A DNA stretch of 64,000 nucleotides from Alcanivorax sediminis (GCF_009601165.1 NZ_WIRE01000001.1:2232001-2296000), one strand, 5' to 3'. Counted from the stretch's first letter, positions 8,040-16,982 are shown. Made by a program: numbers and translations. The notes: a model not told the origin generated them from the sequence alone.

Positions 8040-9164
8040 GTGACTGATTTGCCCCGCGACTTTGACCGAGACGGATTGCTGGAATATTCCGTGGTCTTCA
8101 CGGACCGTTCCCTGAACCATATGTCCCAGCAATTCCAGCAGGTCATGCGGGATATCTCAGACAACCTGAAAAAGGTGTACAACGCGGATACCGTGACCGT
8201 GGTGCCGGGGGGAGGCAGCTTTGGTATGGAAGCCGTGGCCCGTCAATTTGCTACTGGCGAGCACTGCCTGGTGATACGTAATGGCTTCTTCAGCTTCCGC
8301 TGGAGCCAGATCTTTGACATGGGCAAGATCCCGGCATCGGAAACTGTGCTCAAGGCGCGCCCGGTGGATGAACGCGCCAACGCGCCCTTTGCCCCTGCGC
8401 CCATCGAGGACGTCGTCGCTACCATCAAGTCCGAAAAGCCCGCTGTCGTGTTTGCCCCTCATGTGGAAACGGCGTCTGGCATCATTCTGCCTGACGCTTA
8501 CCTCAAGCAGGTGGCTGAGGCGGTGCATAGTGTGGGTGGTTTGTTCGTACTCGACTGCATTGCCTCCGGCACGATCTGGGTGGATATGAAGGCCATCGGT
8601 GTGGATGTGCTGATCAGCGCTCCCCAGAAAGGCTGGAGTTCCTCCCCCTGTAGCGCTCTGGTCATGATGAGTGAGGCGGCCGACAAACGTCTGCAGGAAA
8701 CGACCTCTACCAGTTTTGCGGCAGACCTGCGCAAGTGGCGCGACATCATGGTGGCTTACGAGAATGGCGGCCATGCCTATCATGCCACCATGCCCACCGA
8801 TGCCCTGCGCGGCTTCCGCGATACCATGATGGAAACCATTAGTGAAGGCCTGACGGCAGTCAAGGAACGGCAGTGGAAGCTGGGTATGGCAGTTCGTGAC
8901 CTGCTGGCGGAGCGTGGCTTTGCCAGTGTCGCCGCTCCCGGCTTTGAAGCCCCGGGTGTCGTGGTTTCCTACACCAGTGATGATGCCATCAAGAGTGGCG
9001 CTGCCTTCGTGAAACTGGGCATGCAGACCGCGGGAGGTGTGCCGCTCATGTGTGATGAGCCCGCAGACTTCAAGACCTTCCGGGTGGGGCTGTTTGGCCT
9101 GGACAAGCTGGGCGACGTGGATGCCGCAGTGGCGCGTCTGAGAAATGCGCTGGATCAGCTGTGA
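8040..9164 (+). CDS. Class V aminotransferase (alanine/serine-glyoxylate type)
   Basis: This PLP-dependent fold-type I enzyme has 374 residues. Visible features are PGGGSFGMEAVARQF near residue 58 (cofactor phosphate region), DCIASGTIW with the aspartate that contacts the pyridine nitrogen, and SAPQKGW near 195, whose lysine is the Schiff-base residue. The overall layout resembles serine-pyruvate/alanine-glyoxylate aminotransferases, but the substrate cannot be read from sequence. The open frame begins at 7992, but the GTG at 8040 has AGGAGAG 8 bases upstream and gives a natural N-terminus. It is followed after 26 bp by a hydrolase gene. Confidence 0.8.
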   Translation: MTDLPRDFDRDGLLEYSVVFTDRSLNHMSQQFQQVMRDISDNLKKVYNADTVTVVPGGGSFGMEAVARQFATGEHCLVIRNGFFSFRWSQIFDMGKIPASETVLKARPVDERANAPFAPAPIEDVVATIKSEKPAVVFAPHVETASGIILPDAYLKQVAEAVHSVGGLFVLDCIASGTIWVDMKAIGVDVLISAPQKGWSSSPCSALVMMSEAADKRLQETTSTSFAADLRKWRDIMVAYENGGHAYHATMPTDALRGFRDTMMETISEGLTAVKERQWKLGMAVRDLLAERGFASVAAPGFEAPGVVVSYTSDDAIKSGAAFVKLGMQTAGGVPLMCDEPADFKTFRVGLFGLDKLGDVDAAVARLRNALDQL

Positions 9165-9168
9165 TGCC

Positions 9169-9203
9169 GTTGACAGTGGATAGCTGACAGTTGACTGCGA
9201 AAC
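9169..9203. repeat. Heptad array at the 9191 gene start
   Basis: Consecutive 7-bp units GTTGACA, GTGGATA, GCTGACA, GTTGACT and a looser GCGAAAC fill the space between the aminotransferase stop and the hydrolase coding region. The fourth unit contains the probable TTG start codon of the hydrolase. Confidence 0.8.
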
Positions 9204-9856
9204 CCAACCCGGACAAGGGAGCGGTCATCCTGCTTCATGGCCTGGCGCGTACTGCGCGGGCCATGAAAAAGATGGAGAAGGCCCTCAGTGATGACGGTTA
9301 TGTGGTCATTAACCAGGGCTACCCATCTACTCGCCACTCCATTCCAGAGCTGGCGGCTCAAGCTCTGCCGACAGCTTTGGCGCGCTGCCCGAAGCAGGGT
9401 GATGTCCATTTCGTCACTCATTCCATGGGCGGCATTTTACTGCGCCAGTATCTCAGTACACATTCACTTCCGCGTCTTGGGCGCACTGTCATGCTCGGAC
9501 CGCCAAACCAGGGCAGCGAGGTGGTAGACAGGCTGGGCCAGTGGGCGCCGTTTCGCTGGGTCAATGGTCCTGCCGGTGCCCAGATGGGAACCACACCCGA
9601 CAGTCTGCCCATCCAGCTCGGCCCAGTGGATTTTCCCCTCGGCGTCATTGCCGGCAGTCAGACCATCAACTTCCTGCTTTCCGCGATGCTGCCTGGTCCT
9701 AACGACGGAAAGGTCACTGTAGAGAGAACCAAAGTGGCAGGTATGCACGATCATCTTGTCCTGCCGGTGACGCATCCGTTCATGATGCGCAATGTCCGGG
9801 TGATTGAGCAGGTCAGATTTTTTCTGGAAACCGGCCGGTTTAACACTTCCCTGTAA
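9191..9856 (+). CDS. Alpha/beta hydrolase, lipase/esterase-like
   Basis: This protein of about 221 residues has an alpha/beta-hydrolase core. AVILLHGLARTARAM is strand 3 with the oxyanion HG, and FVTHSMGGILLRQYL near residue 77 is the nucleophile elbow with serine. The catalytic His is probably in DHLVLPVTHPFM near the C-terminus. It resembles triacylglycerol-lipase/acetyltransferase-like proteins of marine gammaproteobacteria. No signal peptide is seen. The start is uncertain: an in-frame stop at 9185 forces a TTG at 9191, or a much later ATG at 9263 that would remove the HG strand. No good ribosome-binding site is present because a heptad array occupies the leader. Confidence 0.75.
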   Translation: MTAKPNPDKGAVILLHGLARTARAMKKMEKALSDDGYVVINQGYPSTRHSIPELAAQALPTALARCPKQGDVHFVTHSMGGILLRQYLSTHSLPRLGRTVMLGPPNQGSEVVDRLGQWAPFRWVNGPAGAQMGTTPDSLPIQLGPVDFPLGVIAGSQTINFLLSAMLPGPNDGKVTVERTKVAGMHDHLVLPVTHPFMMRNVRVIEQVRFFLETGRFNTSL

Positions 9857-10037
9857 AGAAATCACTGCCGTTATCGTTGTGAGGGGCGGACTTGGGCCTG
9901 TCTCGGGTCTTTGCTTTACAGGTGTGCAGTGCATATATTTGATCTTTTTCGCAATCCAGCTGTGACCGTAGAGGTTTGTCTTTGGGGGATGAGCCTTGCG
10001 CCTCGTCACGCAGTGCAGCAATTCTAAGGGGGAAAAC

Positions 10038-11873
10038 ATGCAATTTTCAGGGCGCTTTCTGGCGGCCAGCAGCCTGTTGCTGGCCATCGCGGGTTGCAAA
10101 TGGGAGCTGGTTGATACCAATTATGCTGTGGAGGAGGCGACTTCCTTTACGCTGGAACGACATCTATCGACGGATTCATTTAGCGGGGAACTAATGGGGG
10201 ATGAGTACAATCCGCTTAGCTGTGTGTCGCTGCCTGCTGATTGGACACACGAGGTTGATGCCGAATTTACTTCCAACCTTGCAGAACCTCCTGTGCTTGA
10301 GCTTACCCTGCAAGCCTCCGCAGCCCTTGCCCTTGAGGAAAGTTTTTCCCGAGAGGGTTTTGACTGGACATGCTACTCCGCATTTCCGACAGCGGAGACG
10401 ATGGGCGATGTTGCGCAGGGAACGGTCACGTTCACCATCACTCCACATAATGTCAGCGCCCCTGTGCAGATCTTCTCCACGCTGGGATTACAGGTGAATC
10501 AAACCATGAGTGCTCTCGCTTTGCATGATGTGTTCCCTGGCACTATTCCTGCCGGTGAACCGGTCAGGCTGGATGATGAAGCGCCCCTGGTGTCTTCGCT
10601 TGACGGATTGGAAGGCCCTCAGAATTGGGACATTACCAGCACCAGTTTCAACGGAAAGTTGCTGGTTAATAACCTGACCGGGTTGCCGATGACCACCTTC
10701 TCATTTGATGGCGATGCGGTTGTTACTGGTACCGAGTTCCCTTTCCCGGTCGATGCGTTCAGCGAACCGGTTGTGATTGATGGCGAGCTGGTCTTTCCAA
10801 TCAGCACAGAAGGCGGAATTGTCATGGTGACCACTGTCGATGGTGAGGTCTGGTCACCTGTCGGGACTGGCATCGAGGCGTCGGAAAGCACCGAGATCAT
10901 TGCACTTTCTTTTGATCAGGAAATGAATCGTTGGGAATTGATTGTCCGTGAAGCGGAGTTGCTCAATGCCTATTTCCTGTCCAATAGTGATGATGAGGGC
11001 CGCTTTTTGGTGATCGGCTCCGAGTCCGGAATGGAAACCCCTGCCAGCGGCATCGTAAGAGGCAAGATCAAGGCTGCTGATGGTACGAGCCTGGTGCTAC
11101 TTCACGATAATGACGTGCTGTCGCTCCTTGAAGTGGGAGAGGCTGACTGGAGTGTTACCCCCTTGCTGAACGGGGCTGTGGAGCCGAGCTCAATGCCGAC
11201 GCTTGTCATGGGTGACACCCTGTACCTGGCGATTGGGGGAGACGTTGAAGCCAATGGCTTTTACCAGTACTCACTGTCAGGGGGAGGGGCGTTGCAGTGG
11301 GTGTCTTCCCTTCCGCTCGAAATGACCTATAGCCTTGCCGCATTCGATGGTGGCCTGTTGCTGACCACCACTGACTCTTTGCTTGTGAGTATCGATGATG
11401 GTGCGTCGTGGGAGCCATTACTGAATGATTCCATGGCTGTGCTGGTGACGGCTGGCTGGTCTCTGACCTCTGTGGACATTCAAGCCCTGACCGGGCGAGA
11501 GGCTCTGGTCAACATCTCAGCGTGGAACGGCGTTAGCGATGTGCCGTTTCTTTCCGCCATGGTGAAAGTGGATCTCGAAAGCGGTCATGCAACTTTCATG
11601 GGGGGAAGTGGCATGGAGCCCAGCATCTCCAGTCCGGAAACGCCCGACACCTCCTGGCGTTACCTTGGAAAGGTCGGTGATGTTCATTACCGCTGGACAT
11701 TTAATCTGAATAAAGAGGTGGTACTTGAGCGATTCTCGCTGAAAGCTTCTGTCTCTGGGTCTTCAGGCAGCGAGACACCTGCAAGCAGAGGAAGTAGTGG
11801 TGGCGGTGGCCTGCCAGGGATTTTTCTGTTTGCCCTGGTTCTGATCGGTTGGCTACGTTTACGTCAACCCTGA
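10038..11873 (+). CDS. Lipoprotein with GlyGly-CTERM-like tail, unknown function
   Basis: This predicted surface or envelope protein has 611 residues. The N-terminus is a lipoprotein signal peptide with the lipobox LAIAGC (Cys19). The body is acidic and beta-rich, with propeller-like stretches (DGASWEPLL, DGEVWSPVG, DGTSLVLLHDND). The last 30 residues comprise a Gly/Ser linker (GSSGGGGLPG), one hydrophobic helix (IFLFALVLIGWL) and a short basic end (RLRQP), the layout of GlyGly-CTERM signals processed by rhombosortases. A rhomboid protease at 42083 is not of the short rhombosortase type. The start is ATG at 10038 with GGGGGAAAAC upstream. Having both a lipobox and a C-terminal sorting signal is unusual. 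I recognise no specific family. Confidence 0.75.
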   Translation: MQFSGRFLAASSLLLAIAGCKWELVDTNYAVEEATSFTLERHLSTDSFSGELMGDEYNPLSCVSLPADWTHEVDAEFTSNLAEPPVLELTLQASAALALEESFSREGFDWTCYSAFPTAETMGDVAQGTVTFTITPHNVSAPVQIFSTLGLQVNQTMSALALHDVFPGTIPAGEPVRLDDEAPLVSSLDGLEGPQNWDITSTSFNGKLLVNNLTGLPMTTFSFDGDAVVTGTEFPFPVDAFSEPVVIDGELVFPISTEGGIVMVTTVDGEVWSPVGTGIEASESTEIIALSFDQEMNRWELIVREAELLNAYFLSNSDDEGRFLVIGSESGMETPASGIVRGKIKAADGTSLVLLHDNDVLSLLEVGEADWSVTPLLNGAVEPSSMPTLVMGDTLYLAIGGDVEANGFYQYSLSGGGALQWVSSLPLEMTYSLAAFDGGLLLTTTDSLLVSIDDGASWEPLLNDSMAVLVTAGWSLTSVDIQALTGREALVNISAWNGVSDVPFLSAMVKVDLESGHATFMGGSGMEPSISSPETPDTSWRYLGKVGDVHYRWTFNLNKEVVLERFSLKASVSGSSGSETPASRGSSGGGGLPGIFLFALVLIGWLRLRQP

Positions 11874-11885
11874 AGGTGGATCAAA

Positions 11886-12017
11886 ATGCCTGCTGAGGTT
11901 GTCGATAGCCAGGCTTTAAAAAACCTTGCTCAACTCAAAGAAATTTTAAGCTCTGATATCAGCAAAGCAGAAAAACTTGTTGATAAGGAAAAATTAGAAT
12001 GTGCAGCTAGCCACTGA
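11886..12017 (+). CDS. Possible small protein or gene remnant, 43 residues
   Basis: The sequence from ATG to TGA encodes 43 residues, MPAEVVDSQALKNLAQLKEI continuing to a Cys-containing end. It is Lys/Glu/Leu-rich and mostly helical. AAGGTGG is 6-7 bases before the ATG, a very good ribosome-binding site, and the gene starts only 12 bp after the lipoprotein stop, so it could be co-translated. Base composition turns AT-rich here. It may be a genuine small protein or the surviving 5' end of a longer gene cut off by a rearrangement. No homologue comes to mind. Confidence 0.4.
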   Translation: MPAEVVDSQALKNLAQLKEILSSDISKAEKLVDKEKLECAASH

Positions 12018-12792
12018 ATCCAGGTGACGCCTACGGCGCACCTGATTTAGGCGTTTGGGTATTTTCTTTATGTCACACCCATCAAGAGAAGTTATGTGGA
12101 GCTCTGCAATATAATAAAAGATAACCTGCAGTCGTTAATATTGGTGGTTACTGCTAAGGCCCATGAAATTAAAAAGACCAATCCGTAATTGCGCTGCTTA
12201 CACTAGCTAATTGATGTGCCAGAGCTGAAAGAAGCGGGGTGGCTTATTTAGCAAGCAGTGGCACCGGGCACTGTAGTTCCCCGGCTTTACTGGACACCTT
12301 ATCCTGATCTGTGGGCTGCCACTGGTCACGGCATCATGAGTTATCTGATAACCCGATTCAGAAATCAAAATGAAGAAAGCAGAGTTTTTAAACGGTCATT
12401 GCTGTTTTTTTTCAAGCCTGTTTCAAATAAAGCCTGTCCAGAATTCATGGCGCTTTAAATATGTCTCCAGCCATGCCTGAGAAATGGAACCCTGTAACGT
12501 TAATAGGTTAGCGCTGACAAGATTGGTCGATGTGGGGGAGGAGTGTTGGTTACAAGGCGTTAAGGATGCGCCACAGATTTACCACGATAAGCATACGGCC
12601 GAGTTAGTCAAAAATTATAATATTGGTGCTGTCGTGCAAAAAACAAAGATTGCGACAGTGCTTGCCTGCCCAATAGCTGAATTTTCTCGTGATGCCTCAT
12701 GACAAGGGCCAGCAATGGGGTTCTGGCAAATGGTTTGCAAATGACGCCAGGCTCCCGGGCAATTGCGCCCGGCGGTATGAGGAGGGGATGAA
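12018..12792. other. AT-rich gene-poor stretch
   Basis: About 775 bp with no convincing gene and clearly lower GC than the flanks. A strong hairpin sits at 12021-12044: 10 bp with one bulged A and a 3-base loop. Near 12272-12305 the sequence TTACTGGACACC in a CCCC-containing context resembles the terminal repeat style of IS3-family elements, but no transposase or matching second end is visible. Open frames at 12258-12458 and 12484-12702 lack good ribosome-binding sites. The whole stretch may be degraded mobile DNA. Confidence 0.4.
12021..12044 (+). terminator. Strong hairpin after the lipoprotein/small ORF
   Basis: CAGGTG-A-CGCC pairs with GGCG-CACCTG around a TAC loop, with a single bulged adenine on the left arm. 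It begins 3 bases after the small ORF stop. There is no immediate T-run, only a T-rich ATTTTCTTT about 15 bases later, so it is a possible but not a classic intrinsic terminator. Confidence 0.4.
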
Positions 12793-14451
12793 ATGGCAGG
12801 CCTAAAGTTACCTATGAAAGTTCTATCTCGCACAGCCACCGGCTTGCTGCTGACTGGATTTCTTGGTGCATGTGGTGGTGACGATACAAGCTCACCCGCG
12901 GCATCACTGCCGGAAGGTGGTGCTAGAGAGGCTGTGGGAATGCCGCCTGCGGTAATGCCACCCGAGGCCATCCCTCCTGAGTTGCAACCCGCCCTGCGAT
13001 TTGCCCACTTTGTGGAGCGTACGGAACTGGCACAAGCCGGCGTTCTTGAAAGAGTAAAGCGCAATCTGCGCTATATGCATATTACCGATATGCAGCTTGT
13101 AGATGACGATGCCCCTTTCCCGATGCGCGTGGGTTTACTCGACGAAGTCTTCGCAGCCACCATCTCCACTGGGGGAGAACGACCCCAAGAGGAATATGCA
13201 GACGAAATCATGGCTTCATTGGTGCAAGTGGTGAACCTGGAGCACCAGGATGACCCCTTTGCATTTGCGATTCATACTGGCGATAACATTGATAACGGAT
13301 TGGAAAATGAGGCAATGCGTTATCTCGACCTTATCGACGGTCACCATACGACGGTGGGGCCTATTTCGGGACTTTCCTGTCAACCGGATGGTCAATCGCA
13401 AAGTACCGAGGACTTCTTCAACGACCAGACCTTCAACTGCACGTCATTGCCGGAAACGGTGGTCGATTCAGTAACGGGCTTTAGTGCCGATTTGCCCTCA
13501 TTTATTTCGATTGGAAACCATGATCTGTTGGTTCAGGGCAATGTTGCCATCGAGCCAAGCTTTCAAGAGCTGGCCTTATTGTACGGACGTCATTTCTTGC
13601 ATGAAGATGAACTGATACGCATGCACTTTGCGGATCTTACGCCTTGTAATGGGGGAAGCGCTGATGATGATTACGGCCACGGGTTTGGTTTCGTCGACGA
13701 GGTCCGCCGCTGTGATGCAGATGTAGAAAACGATGGCTATTACGCGTTTTTAAGCGGCGGTATCCTGCATATTGTTTTGAATACCGTGAATGACGATATT
13801 TTTCAAACCAACGAATACACAGCTTTCCTGCCAGATGAGAGTGTAACCGGGCATGATTTGGTGACCGGGCTTTCAGAGGGGGCCCTTGATCTCACTCAAT
13901 GGGCTTGGCTTAAGTCCATGATTGAAGCGCATAGCGACAAGCTGGTTATCCTGTACTCCCATCACACCATCAATTCGTTTTATAGCAGCCAGTTTGATGC
14001 TTTGTGCGGGCCGCCGGGCTGCGTGAATGATGTACTGTCTGCAGCCGGATTTGTCGGTCGAGATGAGGTTCGCGCACAACTGGATCAGTATCCTAACCTG
14101 TTGGCCTGGATTGGTGGGCATACGCACCAGCACAGGATTACCCCTTTCCTCAGCGATTCCACGGACGGCTTTTGGAATATTGAAACGGCGGGATTACTGG
14201 ATCTGCCCCAGGAAAACAGGACGATCGAAATCTGGATCGATGAGCAAGCGCGAAAGGGCGTGATAGCCGTAGATCCGATTACTCACAATTTCGAGTTGGC
14301 GCGTGAGATTGCGATGACAGATAGTCAGCACAACGCTGAAGTGGCGGCTGGTGAGCCGGGCGATCGCAGCGCACTATTGTGGTTTGATATCGAAGAAGGA
14401 ATCACTCTGCCGGCGGTGGCCGATACACCTCCAACGCCAGTTTTTGAATAG
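12793..14451 (+). CDS. Calcineurin-like metallophosphatase lipoprotein
   Basis: This 552-residue lipoprotein has a signal peptide ending in LTGFLGAC (Cys27) and then an Asp/Pro-rich linker. The metallophosphoesterase motifs appear in order: HITDMQL (about 95), HTGDNID (about 160), GNHD (about 241), YSHHTI (about 389) and GGHTHQH (about 441), which together form the dinuclear metal site. The N-terminal LRYMHITDMQL start of the domain and the length resemble exported metallophosphatases that sit next to beta-propeller or phosphate-stress genes. The substrate is unknown. GAGGAGG lies about 8 bases before the ATG. It follows the AT-rich stretch. Confidence 0.8.
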   Translation: MAGLKLPMKVLSRTATGLLLTGFLGACGGDDTSSPAASLPEGGAREAVGMPPAVMPPEAIPPELQPALRFAHFVERTELAQAGVLERVKRNLRYMHITDMQLVDDDAPFPMRVGLLDEVFAATISTGGERPQEEYADEIMASLVQVVNLEHQDDPFAFAIHTGDNIDNGLENEAMRYLDLIDGHHTTVGPISGLSCQPDGQSQSTEDFFNDQTFNCTSLPETVVDSVTGFSADLPSFISIGNHDLLVQGNVAIEPSFQELALLYGRHFLHEDELIRMHFADLTPCNGGSADDDYGHGFGFVDEVRRCDADVENDGYYAFLSGGILHIVLNTVNDDIFQTNEYTAFLPDESVTGHDLVTGLSEGALDLTQWAWLKSMIEAHSDKLVILYSHHTINSFYSSQFDALCGPPGCVNDVLSAAGFVGRDEVRAQLDQYPNLLAWIGGHTHQHRITPFLSDSTDGFWNIETAGLLDLPQENRTIEIWIDEQARKGVIAVDPITHNFELAREIAMTDSQHNAEVAAGEPGDRSALLWFDIEEGITLPAVADTPPTPVFE

Positions 14452-14654
14452 CGCATCCAGTAAGCGAGTCAAAAACAGGTATAACGCTACTGTCACACGC
14501 ATCGGGTCATGTGGAAATTTCGGCGGCGAATGTTGATTAGCTCATCGCTGGCGAGGATAACGCCCACGGTATAACCCCCGTTTGTTGCTGACCTGGTATC
14601 GACAGGGCCATGGGGGCAGAGTTGTCGTGCGATGAAACCCTCTGCAGTTCCTGA

Positions 14655-14670
14655 TGTGCTAAAGTGGCCC
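14655..14670 (+). promoter_or_regulatory. Possible promoter for the 14698 gene
   Basis: GTGCTAAAGTGGCC contains an extended -10-like element (TGNTAAAGT) about 35 bp before the ATG at 14698. No clear -35 element is seen. It supports translation starting at 14698 rather than at upstream codons in the same frame. Confidence 0.3.
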
Positions 14671-14697
14671 GCAACACCCCCAACCCCGGATCCCTTC

Positions 14698-15069
14698 ATG
14701 CTCGTCTACCTCCTTGTGGCCTGTGACGGCCTTGATGAAAAGCAGGAAAAGAAGCTCAAGCGCAATCTGCCAGATCTCCAGGGAGCGCTGCAGGCCTATG
14801 TGGAAGAGAATGAAGCGGCGAATGCTGCGCTGATGAATGAGTGCCAGAGCGATGAGTGTGAAGACTGGGTGCTGGGCATCAGCCAGCCGGTGAAGAAGAA
14901 GGCAGCGCTGAAACCGCTGGTGGCCTTTTTTAATGACCTTGCCAAGAAGTACGCAGTGGATTGTGAGGTGGGCTCCATTGAGGATGATCAGCGTGACCCT
15001 GTGAGCTATTTCGGCAAGCAGGAAGGGCAGGGGGATGCGTTCCTGATTGCTGCTTACCTGGGGCTGTAG
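14698..15069 (+). CDS. Hypothetical protein, small acidic
   Basis: This 123-residue soluble protein begins MLVYLLVACDGLDEKQEKKL and is rich in Glu, Asp and Lys, with one predicted helix-rich domain. It ends GDAFLIAAYLGL. Cysteines occur at NECQSDECEDW and DCEVG. The frame is open to 14632, but residues encoded before 14698 are Pro-rich and unlikely, and a possible promoter overlaps them. No signal peptide or known motif is seen. It stands alone between the metallophosphatase gene and a convergent dehydrogenase gene. Confidence 0.55.
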   Translation: MLVYLLVACDGLDEKQEKKLKRNLPDLQGALQAYVEENEAANAALMNECQSDECEDWVLGISQPVKKKAALKPLVAFFNDLAKKYAVDCEVGSIEDDQRDPVSYFGKQEGQGDAFLIAAYLGL

Positions 15070-15221
15070 TGGCCCCCGGGTACGGCGGCGCAGTCGTTGC
15101 CGCCTCACCCTTTGTGTCGCCAGATGACGCCGGTCACTACCTGTTTAGCTCGCGTGCTGCCTCCTGTCCTGATTCGGTGTCCTGATACAGAATGTTCTTG
15201 CCTTCAGGCTGAAACGTCCCG

Positions 15222-15980
15222 CTAGCGCGTAGTCAAGCCGCCATCCACCGCCAGTGCCTGACCGGTAACAAAACTGGCCAGTGGTGAGGCGAGCCATACC
15301 ACGGCATTGGCCACTTCCTCGGGCGTGCCCATCCGGTTCATGGGATGCAGCCCGGCAAACTGGGTCTCCACCTCCGGATCCTGGCCGGTAATCCGATCGA
15401 TCATCTCCGTCTTGATGGCGCCGGGGCAGACCACATTGACGCGGATATTCTGCTCTGCGTATTCCAGCGCGGCTGTCCTGGTCAGCTGTACCACGCCGCC
15501 CTTCGATGCACAGTAAGCGGGCAAGCCGGGGAAGCCAACCAGGCCCGCAACGGAGGCGATGTTGACGATAGCACCATGCCCCTGTTCAGCCATCATGCCG
15601 AGCTGGGTCTTCATGCACAGAAAGACGCCACGAAGGTTGGTTGCGATGGTGCTGTCGAAGTTATCCAGGGTGCAGTCTGCAGTGGGCGCCTGAATACCTT
15701 CGATACCTGCGTTATTGCAGGCAGCATCCAGTCTGCCGAAGTGGGCAAAGGCCCGACGGTGAAGCTCGCTGACGTCCTGTGGATCACTCACATCAGCACT
15801 GACGAACAGGATGTCCCTGCCTGTGGATTCGCGAAGCGCATCCGCGCTGTTTTGTCCTCGCGTGGCATCCTTGTCCGTGAGTACCAGGTTGCAGCCTGCC
15901 CGGGCGAACGCCTCTGCAGTTGCATAGCCAATGCCGGTGGCCGATCCGGTTACCAGAGCAACAGCCGATTCACTAAACAT
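15222..15980 (-). CDS. Short-chain dehydrogenase/reductase
   Basis: This classical SDR has 252 residues. TGSATGIGYATAEAF (residues 11-25) is the nucleotide-binding turn, followed by NNAGIEG (about 90), the catalytic Ser in VNIASVAG (about 140) and YCASKGG (about 155) with Tyr and Lys. The C-terminal VTGQALAVDGGLTTR is typical of the glucose-1-dehydrogenase/FabG-like SDRs. The cofactor is probably NAD(H), given the acidic residue after strand 2 (LTDKD). AAGGAGG lies 6-7 bases before the ATG. The substrate is not evident and no neighbouring pathway suggests one. Confidence 0.88.
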   Translation of the reverse strand: MFSESAVALVTGSATGIGYATAEAFARAGCNLVLTDKDATRGQNSADALRESTGRDILFVSADVSDPQDVSELHRRAFAHFGRLDAACNNAGIEGIQAPTADCTLDNFDSTIATNLRGVFLCMKTQLGMMAEQGHGAIVNIASVAGLVGFPGLPAYCASKGGVVQLTRTAALEYAEQNIRVNVVCPGAIKTEMIDRITGQDPEVETQFAGLHPMNRMGTPEEVANAVVWLASPLASFVTGQALAVDGGLTTR

Positions 15981-16229
15981 GACAACCTCCTTGTTCCTTA
16001 TTGAACGGTTCCAATCACTTTACGCCTGCAGGGCGCCCAATCCTTGATGTAAGGCAAGAGAGTGAACAGATGTGGCAGAAAAGTGGCGGAAATGGAGGGT
16101 TTTTCGGTCAATGTAAGCCATGTCTTACAGACAAGCGGCGCGCATTTACAGAGAATGAATTTTATTCGAGTTGCGGGGTTCAGTGTCTTTGCGGTCCCGG
16201 CCCAATAATACCAATACAACGAGTTATCC

Positions 16230-16982
16230 ATGAATACGCTCCATGCCGCCCTGATTGATGCCGCCCATGAAGCGGCAAAACGCCCCGCCTTCTACAAGGC
16301 ACTGATGAATGCCGACGTGTTTGTCATCGGTCATACCGATCAGCCGGGCGAGCAGGATGGACATCACACACTGCCGCAGGGGGCAGGGGTCTCTCTGGTG
16401 AACTGGGAGAAAGCCGACGGCACGCCTGTGATTCCCTTTTTTACCCATCTTGAGGCGTTGCAGCGGGCTATTGATAGTGAGACCACCTATCTTGCCTTAC
16501 CCGCTCGCAGCCTGTTTGAAATGACCCTTGGCGCCACGCTTTTCCTGAATCCCAAGTCGGACTATGGCAAAGAATTTGTCCCCCACGAAATTGAGGCGCT
16601 GCTGCAGACGGGGATGAACCAGCAGGCGCAGACCCGGGTGGTAGAAAAGGAGACGCAGGTGTTGCTTGGCCAACCTTCTCAATACCCGCAGGCCATGGTG
16701 AATGCGCTGAATCAATTGCTGCCGTCTCATCCTTCGGTAAGGGCCGCGTATCTTTGCTTGATGCATAACCCGGCTGAAGACGAAAAACCGACGCTGTTAG
16801 TGGGTTTTGAAGGGGAGAGACTCGAGCAGGCCATGCGTGAAGCGGGCTCGGTAGTGGCGGATACGGCTCCGGAAGGACAGCCTGTGGATTTTGTCGTTGT
16901 GGATGAAAGTGGTAGCGGACTTGGTGGTTACATGAAAGAAAGCGGGGCGTTTTACCAGTGTGCTGGTGAGATGCAGGCTTGA
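16230..16982 (+). CDS. sseB: SseB family protein
   Basis: The 250-residue protein matches the two-domain SseB pattern. The N-terminal part (LHAALIDAAHEAAKRPAFYKAL, VIPFFTHLEAL, YLALPARSLFEMTLGATLFLNP) is followed by a C-terminal domain (AYLCLMHNPAEDEKPTLLVGF, PVDFVVVDES). SseB overexpression enhances serine sensitivity in E. coli, but the molecular role is unknown. The protein is cytoplasmic, with no signal peptide. The ribosome-binding site is weak. A 76-residue zinc-ribbon gene follows after 44 bp and may be co-transcribed. Confidence 0.8.
   Translation: MNTLHAALIDAAHEAAKRPAFYKALMNADVFVIGHTDQPGEQDGHHTLPQGAGVSLVNWEKADGTPVIPFFTHLEALQRAIDSETTYLALPARSLFEMTLGATLFLNPKSDYGKEFVPHEIEALLQTGMNQQAQTRVVEKETQVLLGQPSQYPQAMVNALNQLLPSHPSVRAAYLCLMHNPAEDEKPTLLVGFEGERLEQAMREAGSVVADTAPEGQPVDFVVVDESGSGLGGYMKESGAFYQCAGEMQA

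Noticed and set aside
12018..12060. Hairpin with one bulged base as a possible integron attC site
   Set aside because: The bulged stem resembles attC, but no GTTRRRY/RYYYAAC core sites flank it and no integrase gene is present.
12272..12305. IS3-family terminal repeat
   Set aside because: Only a loose resemblance around TTACTGGACACC. No second inverted end, target duplication or transposase was found, so it is mentioned only as part of the AT-rich stretch.
12258..12702. Two open frames (66 and 72 codons) in the AT-rich stretch
   Set aside because: No ribosome-binding site or recognisable protein pattern; length is within chance for this region.
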